Below, in pieces: positions 36,859-44,043 of a stretch of 64,000 nt of DNA (positions are counted from its first letter, which is position 1; the number at the start of each line of letters is the position of its first letter). This stretch comes from Cellulophaga sp. F20128 (GTDB taxonomy: Bacteria; Bacteroidota; Bacteroidia; Flavobacteriales; Flavobacteriaceae), in assembly GCF_023015805.1 (NCBI RefSeq), contig NZ_JALKBA010000004.1, positions 62,001 to 126,000 of the forward strand. The letters are read 5' to 3'. The notes under the pieces were generated by a model. It made no database searches. It was not told where the DNA came from and was given only the letters and a program-made list of their open reading frames with translations. The translations under genes and the position numbers were made by a program.

Positions 36859-36955
36859 CAGCGAACATTACTTTTTTAAAACTATAACATATTGACTGCG
36901 CTAATTTCTCATACTGGGAGAGGTGCATATTTATAACCAAAAAAAAGTAATTTGT

Positions 36956-37537
36956 ATGGAACTACAGATTGAAGACTCAGCATTAGTAAAAAGTTATATT
37001 AGAGGAGATGAAAAATCTCTTGAAATTTTGATAAAAAGGCACAATCAGCGAATTAGTAGCTTTATTTATTCTAAAGTTTTGGATCGAGATATAACTGAGG
37101 ATATTTTTCAAGATACCTTTATTAAAGTAATTAAAACTTTAAAAAAAGGATCCTATAGTGAAGAGGGTAAATTTTTACCTTGGGTAATGAGAATTGCACA
37201 CAACTTGATTATAGATCACTTTAGGAAAAATAAACGAATGCCTAAGTTTGAAGGTAGTGATGATTTTAATATCTTTTCAGTGATTAGTGACGATAAGTTA
37301 AATGCTGAAAAACAATTAATAAAAAATCAAATTGATACAGACCTTAAAGTTCTTATAGAAGAATTGCCAGACGATCAAAAAGAAGTTTTACTAATGCGTA
37401 TCTATAAGGATATGAGTTTTAAAGAAATTTCTGAGAATACTGGAGTAAGCATTAATACTGCACTTGGTAGAATGAGATATGCTTTAATCAATATGCGAAA
37501 GATCATAGAAAAGCACAATATCGTTTTAACGAATTAA
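36956..37537 (+). CDS. RNA polymerase sigma-70 family (ECF) sigma factor
   Basis: A 193-residue sigma factor of the ECF group. Sigma region 2 is visible (EDIFQDTFIKVIKTL, YSEEGKFLPWVMRIAHNLIIDHFRKNKR) and sigma region 4 follows (LPDDQKEVLLMRIYKDMSFKEISENTGVSINTALGRMRYALINMRK, the helix-turn-helix for the -35/-33 element). The GTG at 36923 would add 11 residues; ATG 36956 is preferred because it starts the domain. No anti-sigma factor gene is adjacent; instead a 48-residue gene follows 71 nt downstream, before a shared terminator. Confidence 0.92.
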   Translation: MELQIEDSALVKSYIRGDEKSLEILIKRHNQRISSFIYSKVLDRDITEDIFQDTFIKVIKTLKKGSYSEEGKFLPWVMRIAHNLIIDHFRKNKRMPKFEGSDDFNIFSVISDDKLNAEKQLIKNQIDTDLKVLIEELPDDQKEVLLMRIYKDMSFKEISENTGVSINTALGRMRYALINMRKIIEKHNIVLTN

Positions 37538-37608
37538 TTGGTTTTCTACCGAAAGGCATAATATTTCTAAAATAGTGGCGTTATCTTATTATAACAATAC
37601 TATTTTAT

Positions 37609-37755
37609 ATGGAAAAAATTTACTCTAAACAACAAAACAACTCTTGTGGATTAGCAAAAGCATCGACGGAAACAGTTCAGTTTTTATTGAGTTTCTCTAA
37701 ATCAATGCATGTTATAAACTACAAGGAAATGCAATTTGAAAACATTTTAAACTAA
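37609..37755 (+). CDS. Conserved 48-aa protein after the sigma factor
   Basis: An ATG-started frame of 48 codons, MEKIYSKQQNNSCGLAKAST... ending FENILN, on the same strand as the sigma factor. It has no signal peptide or membrane segment; one Cys at residue 13 and an alternating hydrophobic stretch near residues 24-33. I recall near-identical short proteins beside the same sigma factor in other Flavobacteriaceae, which argues that it is real. It has no known function; given its place, a role as a small regulator or anti-sigma-like peptide is a guess. Ends 3 nt before a strong terminator. Confidence 0.7.
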   Translation: MEKIYSKQQNNSCGLAKASTETVQFLLSFSKSMHVINYKEMQFENILN

Positions 37756-37757
37756 AC

Positions 37758-37786
37758 AAAAGAGCCGCTACTAGCGGCTCTTTTTT
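37758..37786. terminator. Bidirectional terminator between 48-aa gene and nth
   Basis: An AAAAGAGCCGC / GCGGCTCTTTT stem (37758-37768 with 37774-37784) with a 5-nt loop and T-run on the plus strand. The A-run on the left gives the same on the minus strand for nth. Confidence 0.88.
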
Positions 37787-38433
37787 GTTTTATAGTACTC
37801 GTTTATTACGGTTTTCCTACCAATTGTCTTTGTAATTATATCCTTTTCTAAATCCCACCCTCTAGCAGGTGAATATTGACGCCCATACCAAATAATTTGA
37901 AGGTGTAAATCATTCCATATTTCTTTGGGAAATAAGCGTTTTGCATCCTTTTCTGTTTGCACTACATTTTTTCCGTTGGTAAATCCCCATCGATACATAA
38001 GTCGATGTATATGAGTGTCTACAGGAAAAGCAGGTATGCCAAATGCTTGTGAAATTACAACGCTTGCCGTTTTATGGCCAACAGCTGGTAATTCTTCTAA
38101 GGACTCCAAATCTCGAGGTACCTTTCCGTTGTGTTTGTCAATTAATATTTTTGAAAGCCCGTATATTCCCTTAGATTTCATTGGGGACAGCCCAACCGGT
38201 TTAATTATTTCTCTAATTTCTTCAGCAGTTAGTTTTATCATATCATAAGGGTTATCTGCTTTTTCAAATAATAGTGGGGTAATTTTATTGACACGTACAT
38301 CTGTACTTTGGGCAGACATAAGAACTGCAATTAGCAGGGTATAAGGGTCTTTATGGTCTAATGGAACCGGAATAGTTGGATAAAGTTCTTGTAAGGTTTG
38401 TATTGTAAATGTAACTTTTTCTGCCTTCGTCAT
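37771..38433 (-). CDS. nth: Endonuclease III family DNA glycosylase without Fe-S cluster
   Basis: A 220-residue base-excision glycosylase/AP lyase. The HhH motif with the catalytic Lys is LEELPAVGHKTASVVI (K121) and the catalytic Asp is D139 in FPVDTHIHRL, exactly one residue later than in Escherichia coli Nth (K120, D138). The C-terminal Cys4 [4Fe-4S] loop of Nth is replaced by WYGRQYSPARGWDLEKDIITKTIGRK, and the whole protein has no cysteine. So the fold is that of Nth but the cluster is absent, as also seen in other flavobacterial homologues I recall. It should still remove oxidised pyrimidines. It ends at a bidirectional terminator. Confidence 0.9.
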   Translation of the reverse strand: MTKAEKVTFTIQTLQELYPTIPVPLDHKDPYTLLIAVLMSAQSTDVRVNKITPLLFEKADNPYDMIKLTAEEIREIIKPVGLSPMKSKGIYGLSKILIDKHNGKVPRDLESLEELPAVGHKTASVVISQAFGIPAFPVDTHIHRLMYRWGFTNGKNVVQTEKDAKRLFPKEIWNDLHLQIIWYGRQYSPARGWDLEKDIITKTIGRKTVINEYYKTKKSR

Positions 38434-38485
38434 TTTTACTTAATTTTACTAGAAATTAATAAAAACGAATTTAATTAAAATACTT

Positions 38486-38938
38486 ATGAATACTTTAAAA
38501 GTAGGAGACAAAGTACCAGAATTCACAGCCATAGATCAAGATGGCAATTCAATAAATTTATCAGATTATAAAGGAAAAAAATTAATTGTATTTTTTTATC
38601 CTAAAGCAAGTACTCCTGGTTGCACGGTTGAGGCTTGTAATTTACGGGACAATTATAAAGAACTACAAGCAGAAGGATTTGAATTATTAGGGGTTAGTGC
38701 AGATTCTCCTAAAAGACAATCTAATTTTAAAAATAAGTATGAATTCCCATTTCCATTGCTAGCAGATGAAGATCATACGGTTTTAAATATTTTTGGAGTT
38801 TGGGGAACTAAAAAATTCATGGGAAAAGTATATGATGGGATCCATAGAAAAACATTTTTATTGGATGAAAATGCAATTGTTACCAAGGTCATAGACAAAG
38901 TGAAAACAAAAGAGCATACCGCTCAGATTCTAGAATAA
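38486..38938 (+). CDS. bcp: Thioredoxin-dependent thiol peroxidase (BCP/PrxQ)
   Basis: A 150-residue peroxiredoxin that reduces hydroperoxides with thioredoxin. Peroxidatic C46 sits in YPKASTPGCTVEAC, and the resolving C51 is five residues later, which is the alpha-helix-2 disulfide of the PrxQ subfamily. The trailing GVSADSPKRQSNFKNKYEFPFPLLADED and the terminal domain are ordinary. It is transcribed alone, with a strong terminator at 38947-38978. Confidence 0.95.
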   Translation: MNTLKVGDKVPEFTAIDQDGNSINLSDYKGKKLIVFFYPKASTPGCTVEACNLRDNYKELQAEGFELLGVSADSPKRQSNFKNKYEFPFPLLADEDHTVLNIFGVWGTKKFMGKVYDGIHRKTFLLDENAIVTKVIDKVKTKEHTAQILE

Positions 38939-38946
38939 AAGTTAAT

Positions 38947-38978
38947 AAAAAAAACCGCAGTAAACTGCGGTTTTTTTT
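38947..38978. terminator. Bidirectional terminator after bcp
   Basis: Eight A, CCGCAGT, 2-nt centre (probably a 4-nt loop), ACTGCGG and eight T: a 13 to 15-bp stem spanning 38947-38978. It reaches the stop codon of the convergent minus-strand gene at 38977. Confidence 0.92.
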
Positions 38979-40425
38979 ATTTAGGTTCTTCTTCTTTTCG
39001 AACAAATAGATTGTTTTTCTTTATGGTTTCTGCAATACCTTCAGGCAACATTTTTTCCCATCCCTCTTCACCATTCCTCATTTTCTTTAAAACATCCCTA
39101 GAGAAAATATGCAGTATTTCTGGATCATAATCAAAGATATCCATCACCTTACCATTGTATTTAAAGAACTTGTATAGTTCTTTCATTCTAGGGTGAACCT
39201 TTACATTATTACTTGTCATGATTTGACCTGTTTCCTCATTTTTCATAGGATACAGATATACTTTTAAATCTTTAAAGAATAATTTGCCAAAAGCTTCAAG
39301 AATACCCCCACTTAGATGTCGGTAGTACTTTTCATCAAAAACTTCAACCAGATTATTAACTCCCATAGTTAACCCAATTTTGGCCTTAGTATAGTTGCTA
39401 AAATATTCTACTAGCTTATAATATTCCTGAAATTTAGAAATCATAACGGTATGGCCTAAAGAGCATAATAGTTTTGCTCGGTCCATAAAGTCTTGTTCAT
39501 CTATTTCTCCACTTGCTTTAAGATTTGAAAGGGTTATTTCAAAAATAACTATGGTTTTGTCTGGATTTACGGTTTGTTCTCCTAGAAAAATATCATGTGA
39601 TTTCTCGAACATATCCATATTTACTTTGGTTACGGGTCTATAACTACCCCGTAATGCTAAGATGTTCTTTTTGTATAATACCGTTGCTGGTAATAAATTG
39701 TTGCCATCTGGTCCAAACATAACAGCATCTGTCATATCATTTTTAATTAACTGTAAGCTAATTAATCTATTGTCTACATTTTTAAAATTAGGTCCAGAGA
39801 AATTAATCATATCAATTTCTACGGTATCATGGTCTATGTGGTCGTATAAATATTTAAGTAATTTTATGGGCTTATGATATTTATAAAAAGCTCCATATAT
39901 AAGATTAACCCCTATTGTTCCTAAAGTTTCTTGTTGTAACCTGGCTTCGTTTTGTTTAAAACGAATATGCATTATTATTTCATCTAACTCTTTTTGTTCT
40001 GGGTCTAATTGAAACCGAATTCCAACCCATCCATGGCCTTTATATTTTTTAGCAAAGTCTATTGTAGCAACTGTATTGGCATACGAGAAAAATAATCTAT
40101 CAGGATGTGTTTCTCTACTAATGCGCTCTTCCATAAGTCTCATTTCATGGGAAAGCATCTTTTTTAACCTTGATTGAGTTACGTATCGCCCATCAGGCTC
40201 ATCTCCATAAATAGCATCACTAAAATCTTTGTCGTAAGCACTCATAGCTTTTGCTATAGTACCTGACGCCCCGCCAGATCTAAAAAAATGCCTAGCCGTT
40301 TCTTGTCCGGCACCAATTTCAGCAAAAGTGCCATAGATATCGGGATTTAAATTTATTCTAAGAGTTTTTGCTTTTATAGACGGTATATTCTCAAAAGCAA
40401 AATCCTTTTTCATAACTGATGACAT
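38977..40425 (-). CDS. Large conserved protein of unknown function
   Basis: A 482-residue soluble protein (or 478 if it starts at ATG 40413) with no signal peptide and no membrane segment. It has a highly conserved-looking start (FENIPSIKAKTLRINLNPDIYGTFAEIGAGQETARHFFRSGGASGTIAKAMSAYDKDFSDAIYG), a middle with RLFFSYANTVATIDFAKKYKGHGW and a C-terminal KMLPEGIAETIKK. In other flavobacterial genomes it is labelled nicotinate-nucleotide adenylyltransferase or even TonB-dependent receptor; neither name is supported by motifs that I can see. A -7-like box (minus strand TAACTTTG, 40455-40448) fits the start. It is convergent to bcp. Confidence 0.75.
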   Translation of the reverse strand: MSSVMKKDFAFENIPSIKAKTLRINLNPDIYGTFAEIGAGQETARHFFRSGGASGTIAKAMSAYDKDFSDAIYGDEPDGRYVTQSRLKKMLSHEMRLMEERISRETHPDRLFFSYANTVATIDFAKKYKGHGWVGIRFQLDPEQKELDEIIMHIRFKQNEARLQQETLGTIGVNLIYGAFYKYHKPIKLLKYLYDHIDHDTVEIDMINFSGPNFKNVDNRLISLQLIKNDMTDAVMFGPDGNNLLPATVLYKKNILALRGSYRPVTKVNMDMFEKSHDIFLGEQTVNPDKTIVIFEITLSNLKASGEIDEQDFMDRAKLLCSLGHTVMISKFQEYYKLVEYFSNYTKAKIGLTMGVNNLVEVFDEKYYRHLSGGILEAFGKLFFKDLKVYLYPMKNEETGQIMTSNNVKVHPRMKELYKFFKYNGKVMDIFDYDPEILHIFSRDVLKKMRNGEEGWEKMLPEGIAETIKKNNLFVRKEEEPK

Positions 40426-40503
40426 TCTTCTGTGTTTTTACAATGCCCAAAGTTAACAAGATAGATTCATCTATTAAATAAATATGTTATAAATTTGATA
40501 AAA

Positions 40504-41280
40504 ATGAAAGGATTGTTGAAAATTACATTTTTAGGTACAGGTACATCACAGGGAATGCCTGTCATTGGTAGTAATCACCCAGTTTGCCTAAGTACTAATA
40601 AAAAAGATAAACGCCTTAGGGTATCTGTATTAATTTCATGGGGATCATACAATTATGTGATCGATTGTGGCCCGGATTTTAGACAACAAATGCTTACAAA
40701 CCCTATAAGTCACTTAAATGGTATTCTCTTTACACATGAGCATGCAGATCATACGGCAGGTTTAGATGATATAAGGCCTTTTTGTTTTAGACAAGGAGCT
40801 ATTCCTATTTATGCGGATAGACGAGTACTCAATGCTTTTAAACAACGCTTTGCCTATATTTTTAATGAGGAAGAACGCTACCCAGGAGCACCGGAGTTGC
40901 TCAGTAATGAATTCAAAGAAAACACCTCGTTTGTTATTGGTGACAAGGAAGTAATGCCAATAAAATCATTGCACATGAATTTGGAGGTATTTGGTTTTAA
41001 AATTGATGATTTTGTGTACTTAACCGATGTAAAGGTTATGGAAGATAGTGAGATTGAAAAAATAAAAGGAGTTAAGGTATTGGTCGTTAATGCCTTGCGT
41101 GTAGACCCTAGTCCTTCACATTTTAATCTTCAGGAAGCCCTTGAGTTTGTTGAAAAGGTACAACCACAAAAAGCCTATTTTACACATATTAGTCATTTGT
41201 TAGGTTTTCATGATGAAGTGGAAAAAATATTGCCAAAAAATGTACATTTGGCATATGATAATTTAACATTAACGATATAG
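40504..41280 (+). CDS. PhnP-like MBL-fold metallohydrolase (phosphodiesterase type)
   Basis: A 258-residue protein. The start ITFLGTGTSQGMPVIG and the HxHxDH metal motif (THEHADHTAGLDDIRPF, H78, H80, D82, H83) mark the PhnP/RNase Z-like branch of the MBL fold, known for cyclic phosphodiester hydrolysis. The last His-rich block is HISHLLGFHDEV. An in-frame TTG at 40495 overlaps a TAAATTTG -7-like box, so ATG 40504 is the better start and the transcript could be leaderless. A membrane protein gene follows after 10 nt. Confidence 0.85.
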   Translation: MKGLLKITFLGTGTSQGMPVIGSNHPVCLSTNKKDKRLRVSVLISWGSYNYVIDCGPDFRQQMLTNPISHLNGILFTHEHADHTAGLDDIRPFCFRQGAIPIYADRRVLNAFKQRFAYIFNEEERYPGAPELLSNEFKENTSFVIGDKEVMPIKSLHMNLEVFGFKIDDFVYLTDVKVMEDSEIEKIKGVKVLVVNALRVDPSPSHFNLQEALEFVEKVQPQKAYFTHISHLLGFHDEVEKILPKNVHLAYDNLTLTI

Positions 41281-41290
41281 CTTTAATCTA

Positions 41291-41785
41291 ATGAAGAAGA
41301 ATTTATTATTATACCTATTTATATTTGCAGCATTAATAGCGTTGTACCAATTTGTAAGTGCAAGTAATATGCTAAAAGATAAAAATGGCAAGATAGATTT
41401 CTTACGATCTAAAGTAGTTAGCCTAGAAGATTCTGTGCAAACGGCAGCGATAAAAACAATGGATCTTCAATATTTTCTATTGGAAAATAATGATGATGCT
41501 TTGTCTTATTACGATCATTTGAAAATTAAAAATCTTGCACGGTACATTGCTGATAAGCTTATTGAAACCAATGAAGCAAAAGGCGATAACCCTTTAGTTC
41601 CTTATGAAGGAATGGAAGGAGATTTTAAAATAAATAAAATTAAAGTACTAAACCATAAATGGATTATTTCTGATTTCTCTGATGGCAAATTCTGGGGAGA
41701 ATTATTGATTAAGTATGAGCTTAAGGATGATTTAAGCATAGACTTTACTTTAATAGATCATCTATTATACCGTAGGAATAATTAA
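41291..41785 (+). CDS. Membrane-anchored protein of unknown function
   Basis: A 164-residue protein with a N-terminal hydrophobic helix (about residues 5-24), a short coiled-coil-like stretch (FLRSKVVSLEDSVQT), then a globular beta-rich domain (DFKINKIKVLNHKWIISDFSDGKFWGELLIKYELKDD). No family is recognised. It follows the PhnP-like gene by 10 nt, so the two are probably co-transcribed, and its 3' end overlaps the convergent esterase gene by 4 nt. Confidence 0.75.
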   Translation: MKKNLLLYLFIFAALIALYQFVSASNMLKDKNGKIDFLRSKVVSLEDSVQTAAIKTMDLQYFLLENNDDALSYYDHLKIKNLARYIADKLIETNEAKGDNPLVPYEGMEGDFKINKIKVLNHKWIISDFSDGKFWGELLIKYELKDDLSIDFTLIDHLLYRRNN

Positions 41786-42441
41786 ATTTTATCTTTCAAC
41801 CATTCTTTTAGTGAATAGAAATTCTGAGGAGAAACCCCATGTCCAATAGGGAATTCTTCATACTTGTGTTTAATCTGTAAATTCGATAATATAAGTGGTG
41901 TCTTTTGTGCCCAACTAACAGGAATTACCTGATCTACAGTTCCGTGAGAAGCGTATATATTTAAATGACTTAGCCCTTTTATATCCGTTTCTGTGTCTAT
42001 TAAGTTTTCATTGATATATCCACTTAATGCGATAACATTTTTTATTTTTTCTGGATAAGAGATTGCGGTAGCATAGCTTAATATTGCGCCTTGACTAAAC
42101 CCTAAAAGCGTTACATTGTTTTTGTCTAAGAAGTAGGTATTGCATGCCTCTTCTATAAAATTTAGTATTTTTTTTATTGAAAGCAAGGCCTCTTGATCAT
42201 CACTCCATTTTCCTTTTTCGGCATCAAAATTAATAGCATACCAAGCATTACCATATGGTTGCATAGGGTAGGGAGCCCGGATAGAAATTACACAAAGCTC
42301 CTCTGGTAATTCTGCTGCAAAAGAAAAAAGGTCTTCTTCATTACTTCCATAACCATGAAGCATAAATAATACAGGAGTTTTATCTTTAAGTATTGTTGCT
42401 GGTTTTATAAGGTGATGTAGGGATAGGGGTGCTGTTGTCAT
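41782..42441 (-). CDS. Alpha/beta hydrolase of the carboxylesterase/phospholipase family
   Basis: A 219-residue esterase. It has the HGYGSNEEDL oxyanion segment, the nucleophile S116 in GFSQG, the acid D170 (HGTVDQVIPV) and His201 (GHGVSPQNF). This catalytic layout matches the YpfH/acyl-protein-thioesterase-like family. The frame extends to a GTG at 42480, but ATG 42441 is preferred: it starts 1 nt after the stop of the upstream DUF4870 gene and the extra residues add nothing. It is the last gene of the minus-strand six-gene run. Confidence 0.85.
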   Translation of the reverse strand: MTTAPLSLHHLIKPATILKDKTPVLFMLHGYGSNEEDLFSFAAELPEELCVISIRAPYPMQPYGNAWYAINFDAEKGKWSDDQEALLSIKKILNFIEEACNTYFLDKNNVTLLGFSQGAILSYATAISYPEKIKNVIALSGYINENLIDTETDIKGLSHLNIYASHGTVDQVIPVSWAQKTPLILSNLQIKHKYEEFPIGHGVSPQNFYSLKEWLKDKI

Positions 42442-42442
42442 G

Positions 42443-42766
42443 CTATTGAATAAAAGTAAACCATTTTTGAGAAATATCACCGAGTATTGGAATCGGTTGT
42501 TTTTTGTTGTTTAATACGCCTAAGAAACCATAGGTCCAAAGTACCATATAAGAAATATACAAACCTATAGAAGCATAAAAATCTAACCATTGACTAATGA
42601 ACAATGCAAATGCGATAAAAAATAAATTCAATCCAAATGCTTGTCGAATATGGAAGCGCGCAAATTCATCTTTTGGTTCCATATTCATTGTTAAGGCAAT
42701 TAAGGTACCAACAGGTGATAGGTAGGTTAGAATTGCAGTAGTTTTACCCTTGGGTGAATCACTCAT
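42443..42766 (-). CDS. DUF4870-type small membrane protein
   Basis: A 107-residue membrane protein with three hydrophobic stretches and the family motif TAILTYLSPVGTLIALTMNMEPKDEFARFHIRQAFGLNL. The ARFHxRQA segment is typical of the DUF4870 group. It follows the dihydroorotase-like gene by 17 nt on the same strand and precedes the esterase by 1 nt. Function unknown. Confidence 0.8.
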   Translation of the reverse strand: MSDSPKGKTTAILTYLSPVGTLIALTMNMEPKDEFARFHIRQAFGLNLFFIAFALFISQWLDFYASIGLYISYMVLWTYGFLGVLNNKKQPIPILGDISQKWFTFIQ

Positions 42767-42783
42767 AAATGTAATGTTCTAAA

Positions 42784-44043
42784 TTAGTTTTTAATAGTAA
42801 CCGTGTTATTTGCTATAACACCAAAAATTTCGCCCCTTAATGCCAGGTTGTAAAACATGCTATTTTTGGAAGTACTGATCGTGTTTTTTTCTGTATGGGT
42901 ATAGGCTGTGTTCTCATCAAACAAAGTGAGATTCGCTTTTTCACCTTCAGCAAATAACGGGGTATGAATTCCGTACCTATCTCTCCCTTTTGTTAAGGTA
43001 TTAACAGTTGTTTCTACATCAAAGATTGTATTGAGGATTCCAAAGGCTGTTTCTAATCCTATGGTACCATAGGCTGCATTATCAAATTCAATTTTCTTCT
43101 GTTCAATATCTAGTGGTGTGTGATCGGTTGTAATAAAATCGATGACTCCAGATTTTACTCCTTTTATAAGTGCAGTTACATCTTTCTTGGTTCTCAATGG
43201 CGGAAGTACCTTAAAATTGGTATCAAACTCCTCTAAAGTTTCATCGGTAAAGACCAAGTTTGGTAACGCCACATTGCAACTAACGTCTAATCCTTTTTTC
43301 TTCGCATCTGCAATAAGTTTAACAGAACCTGCAGTTGAAATGGTTGGAATGTGTAATTTACCTCCGGTATATTCCAAAATGAATAAATCTCTAGCTACTT
43401 GTAATTCCTCGGCCAAAGCAGGGATTCCTTTAAGTCCTAAACTTGTAGAAACACTTCCTTCATTTACGATACCTTTTCCGGCAATTTTAGTGTCTAATGG
43501 AAATGAATAGACCAATCCGTTAAAATTTTGTGCGTACTGTAAGGCTATTTTTAAAAGGTTAGCGTTGTCCGTTGGTTTTTTATGATCAGCATAACCAACT
43601 GCTCCTGCATTGCTCATGTCAAACAACTCGGCCAAGTCTACACCTTCACTATTCACCGTTAAAGCTCCAAGCGGGTGAAGGGTTGTACTCGTGTTTTTAG
43701 CCCTGTCTTTTATAAATGAAATTGTAGAACTTGTATAAGGTACAGGGTTTGTGTTTGGATTAAGTATGATGTCGGTAAACCCACCGTTAGCCGCTGTTTT
43801 AAGTCCGTTTACAATGGTTTCCCTTTCTTCATATCCTGGCTCACCAAAAGAAACACTGCTATCAAACCAGCCTATAGAAACACATAAATTATCACGGCTA
43901 ATTACCTTTACGTCGCCATCCTCTTTTATCGTAGGAGCTATTGTATCAATAATACCATTCTTTAGCAAGATATCTCGCTTTTGTAAATGGAGTTTCTTGT
44001 TGGTGCTATCAAAAATTTTGGCCGATTTTATTAGTATGTTCAT
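42784..44043 (-). CDS. Dihydroorotase-like protein lacking its metal ligands (pseudoenzyme)
   Basis: A 419-residue protein with the layout of class I dihydroorotase. Where active enzymes have DxHxHxREPG, this protein has residues 61-70 DSSVSFGEPG, with Ser at 63 and 65 and Gly at 67: both His ligands and the substrate Arg are gone. The third ligand His (HCED) is Ser180 and the fourth (HICHVST) is Thr234; only Asp307 in TTDH remains. It is therefore predicted to be catalytically dead, as are the inactive PyrC' subunits that scaffold aspartate transcarbamoylase in Pseudomonas. The frame extends to a TTG at 44112; ATG 44043 is the start and it overlaps the BatA-like stop by 4 nt. Confidence 0.85.
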   Translation of the reverse strand: MNILIKSAKIFDSTNKKLHLQKRDILLKNGIIDTIAPTIKEDGDVKVISRDNLCVSIGWFDSSVSFGEPGYEERETIVNGLKTAANGGFTDIILNPNTNPVPYTSSTISFIKDRAKNTSTTLHPLGALTVNSEGVDLAELFDMSNAGAVGYADHKKPTDNANLLKIALQYAQNFNGLVYSFPLDTKIAGKGIVNEGSVSTSLGLKGIPALAEELQVARDLFILEYTGGKLHIPTISTAGSVKLIADAKKKGLDVSCNVALPNLVFTDETLEEFDTNFKVLPPLRTKKDVTALIKGVKSGVIDFITTDHTPLDIEQKKIEFDNAAYGTIGLETAFGILNTIFDVETTVNTLTKGRDRYGIHTPLFAEGEKANLTLFDENTAYTHTEKNTISTSKNSMFYNLALRGEIFGVIANNTVTIKN

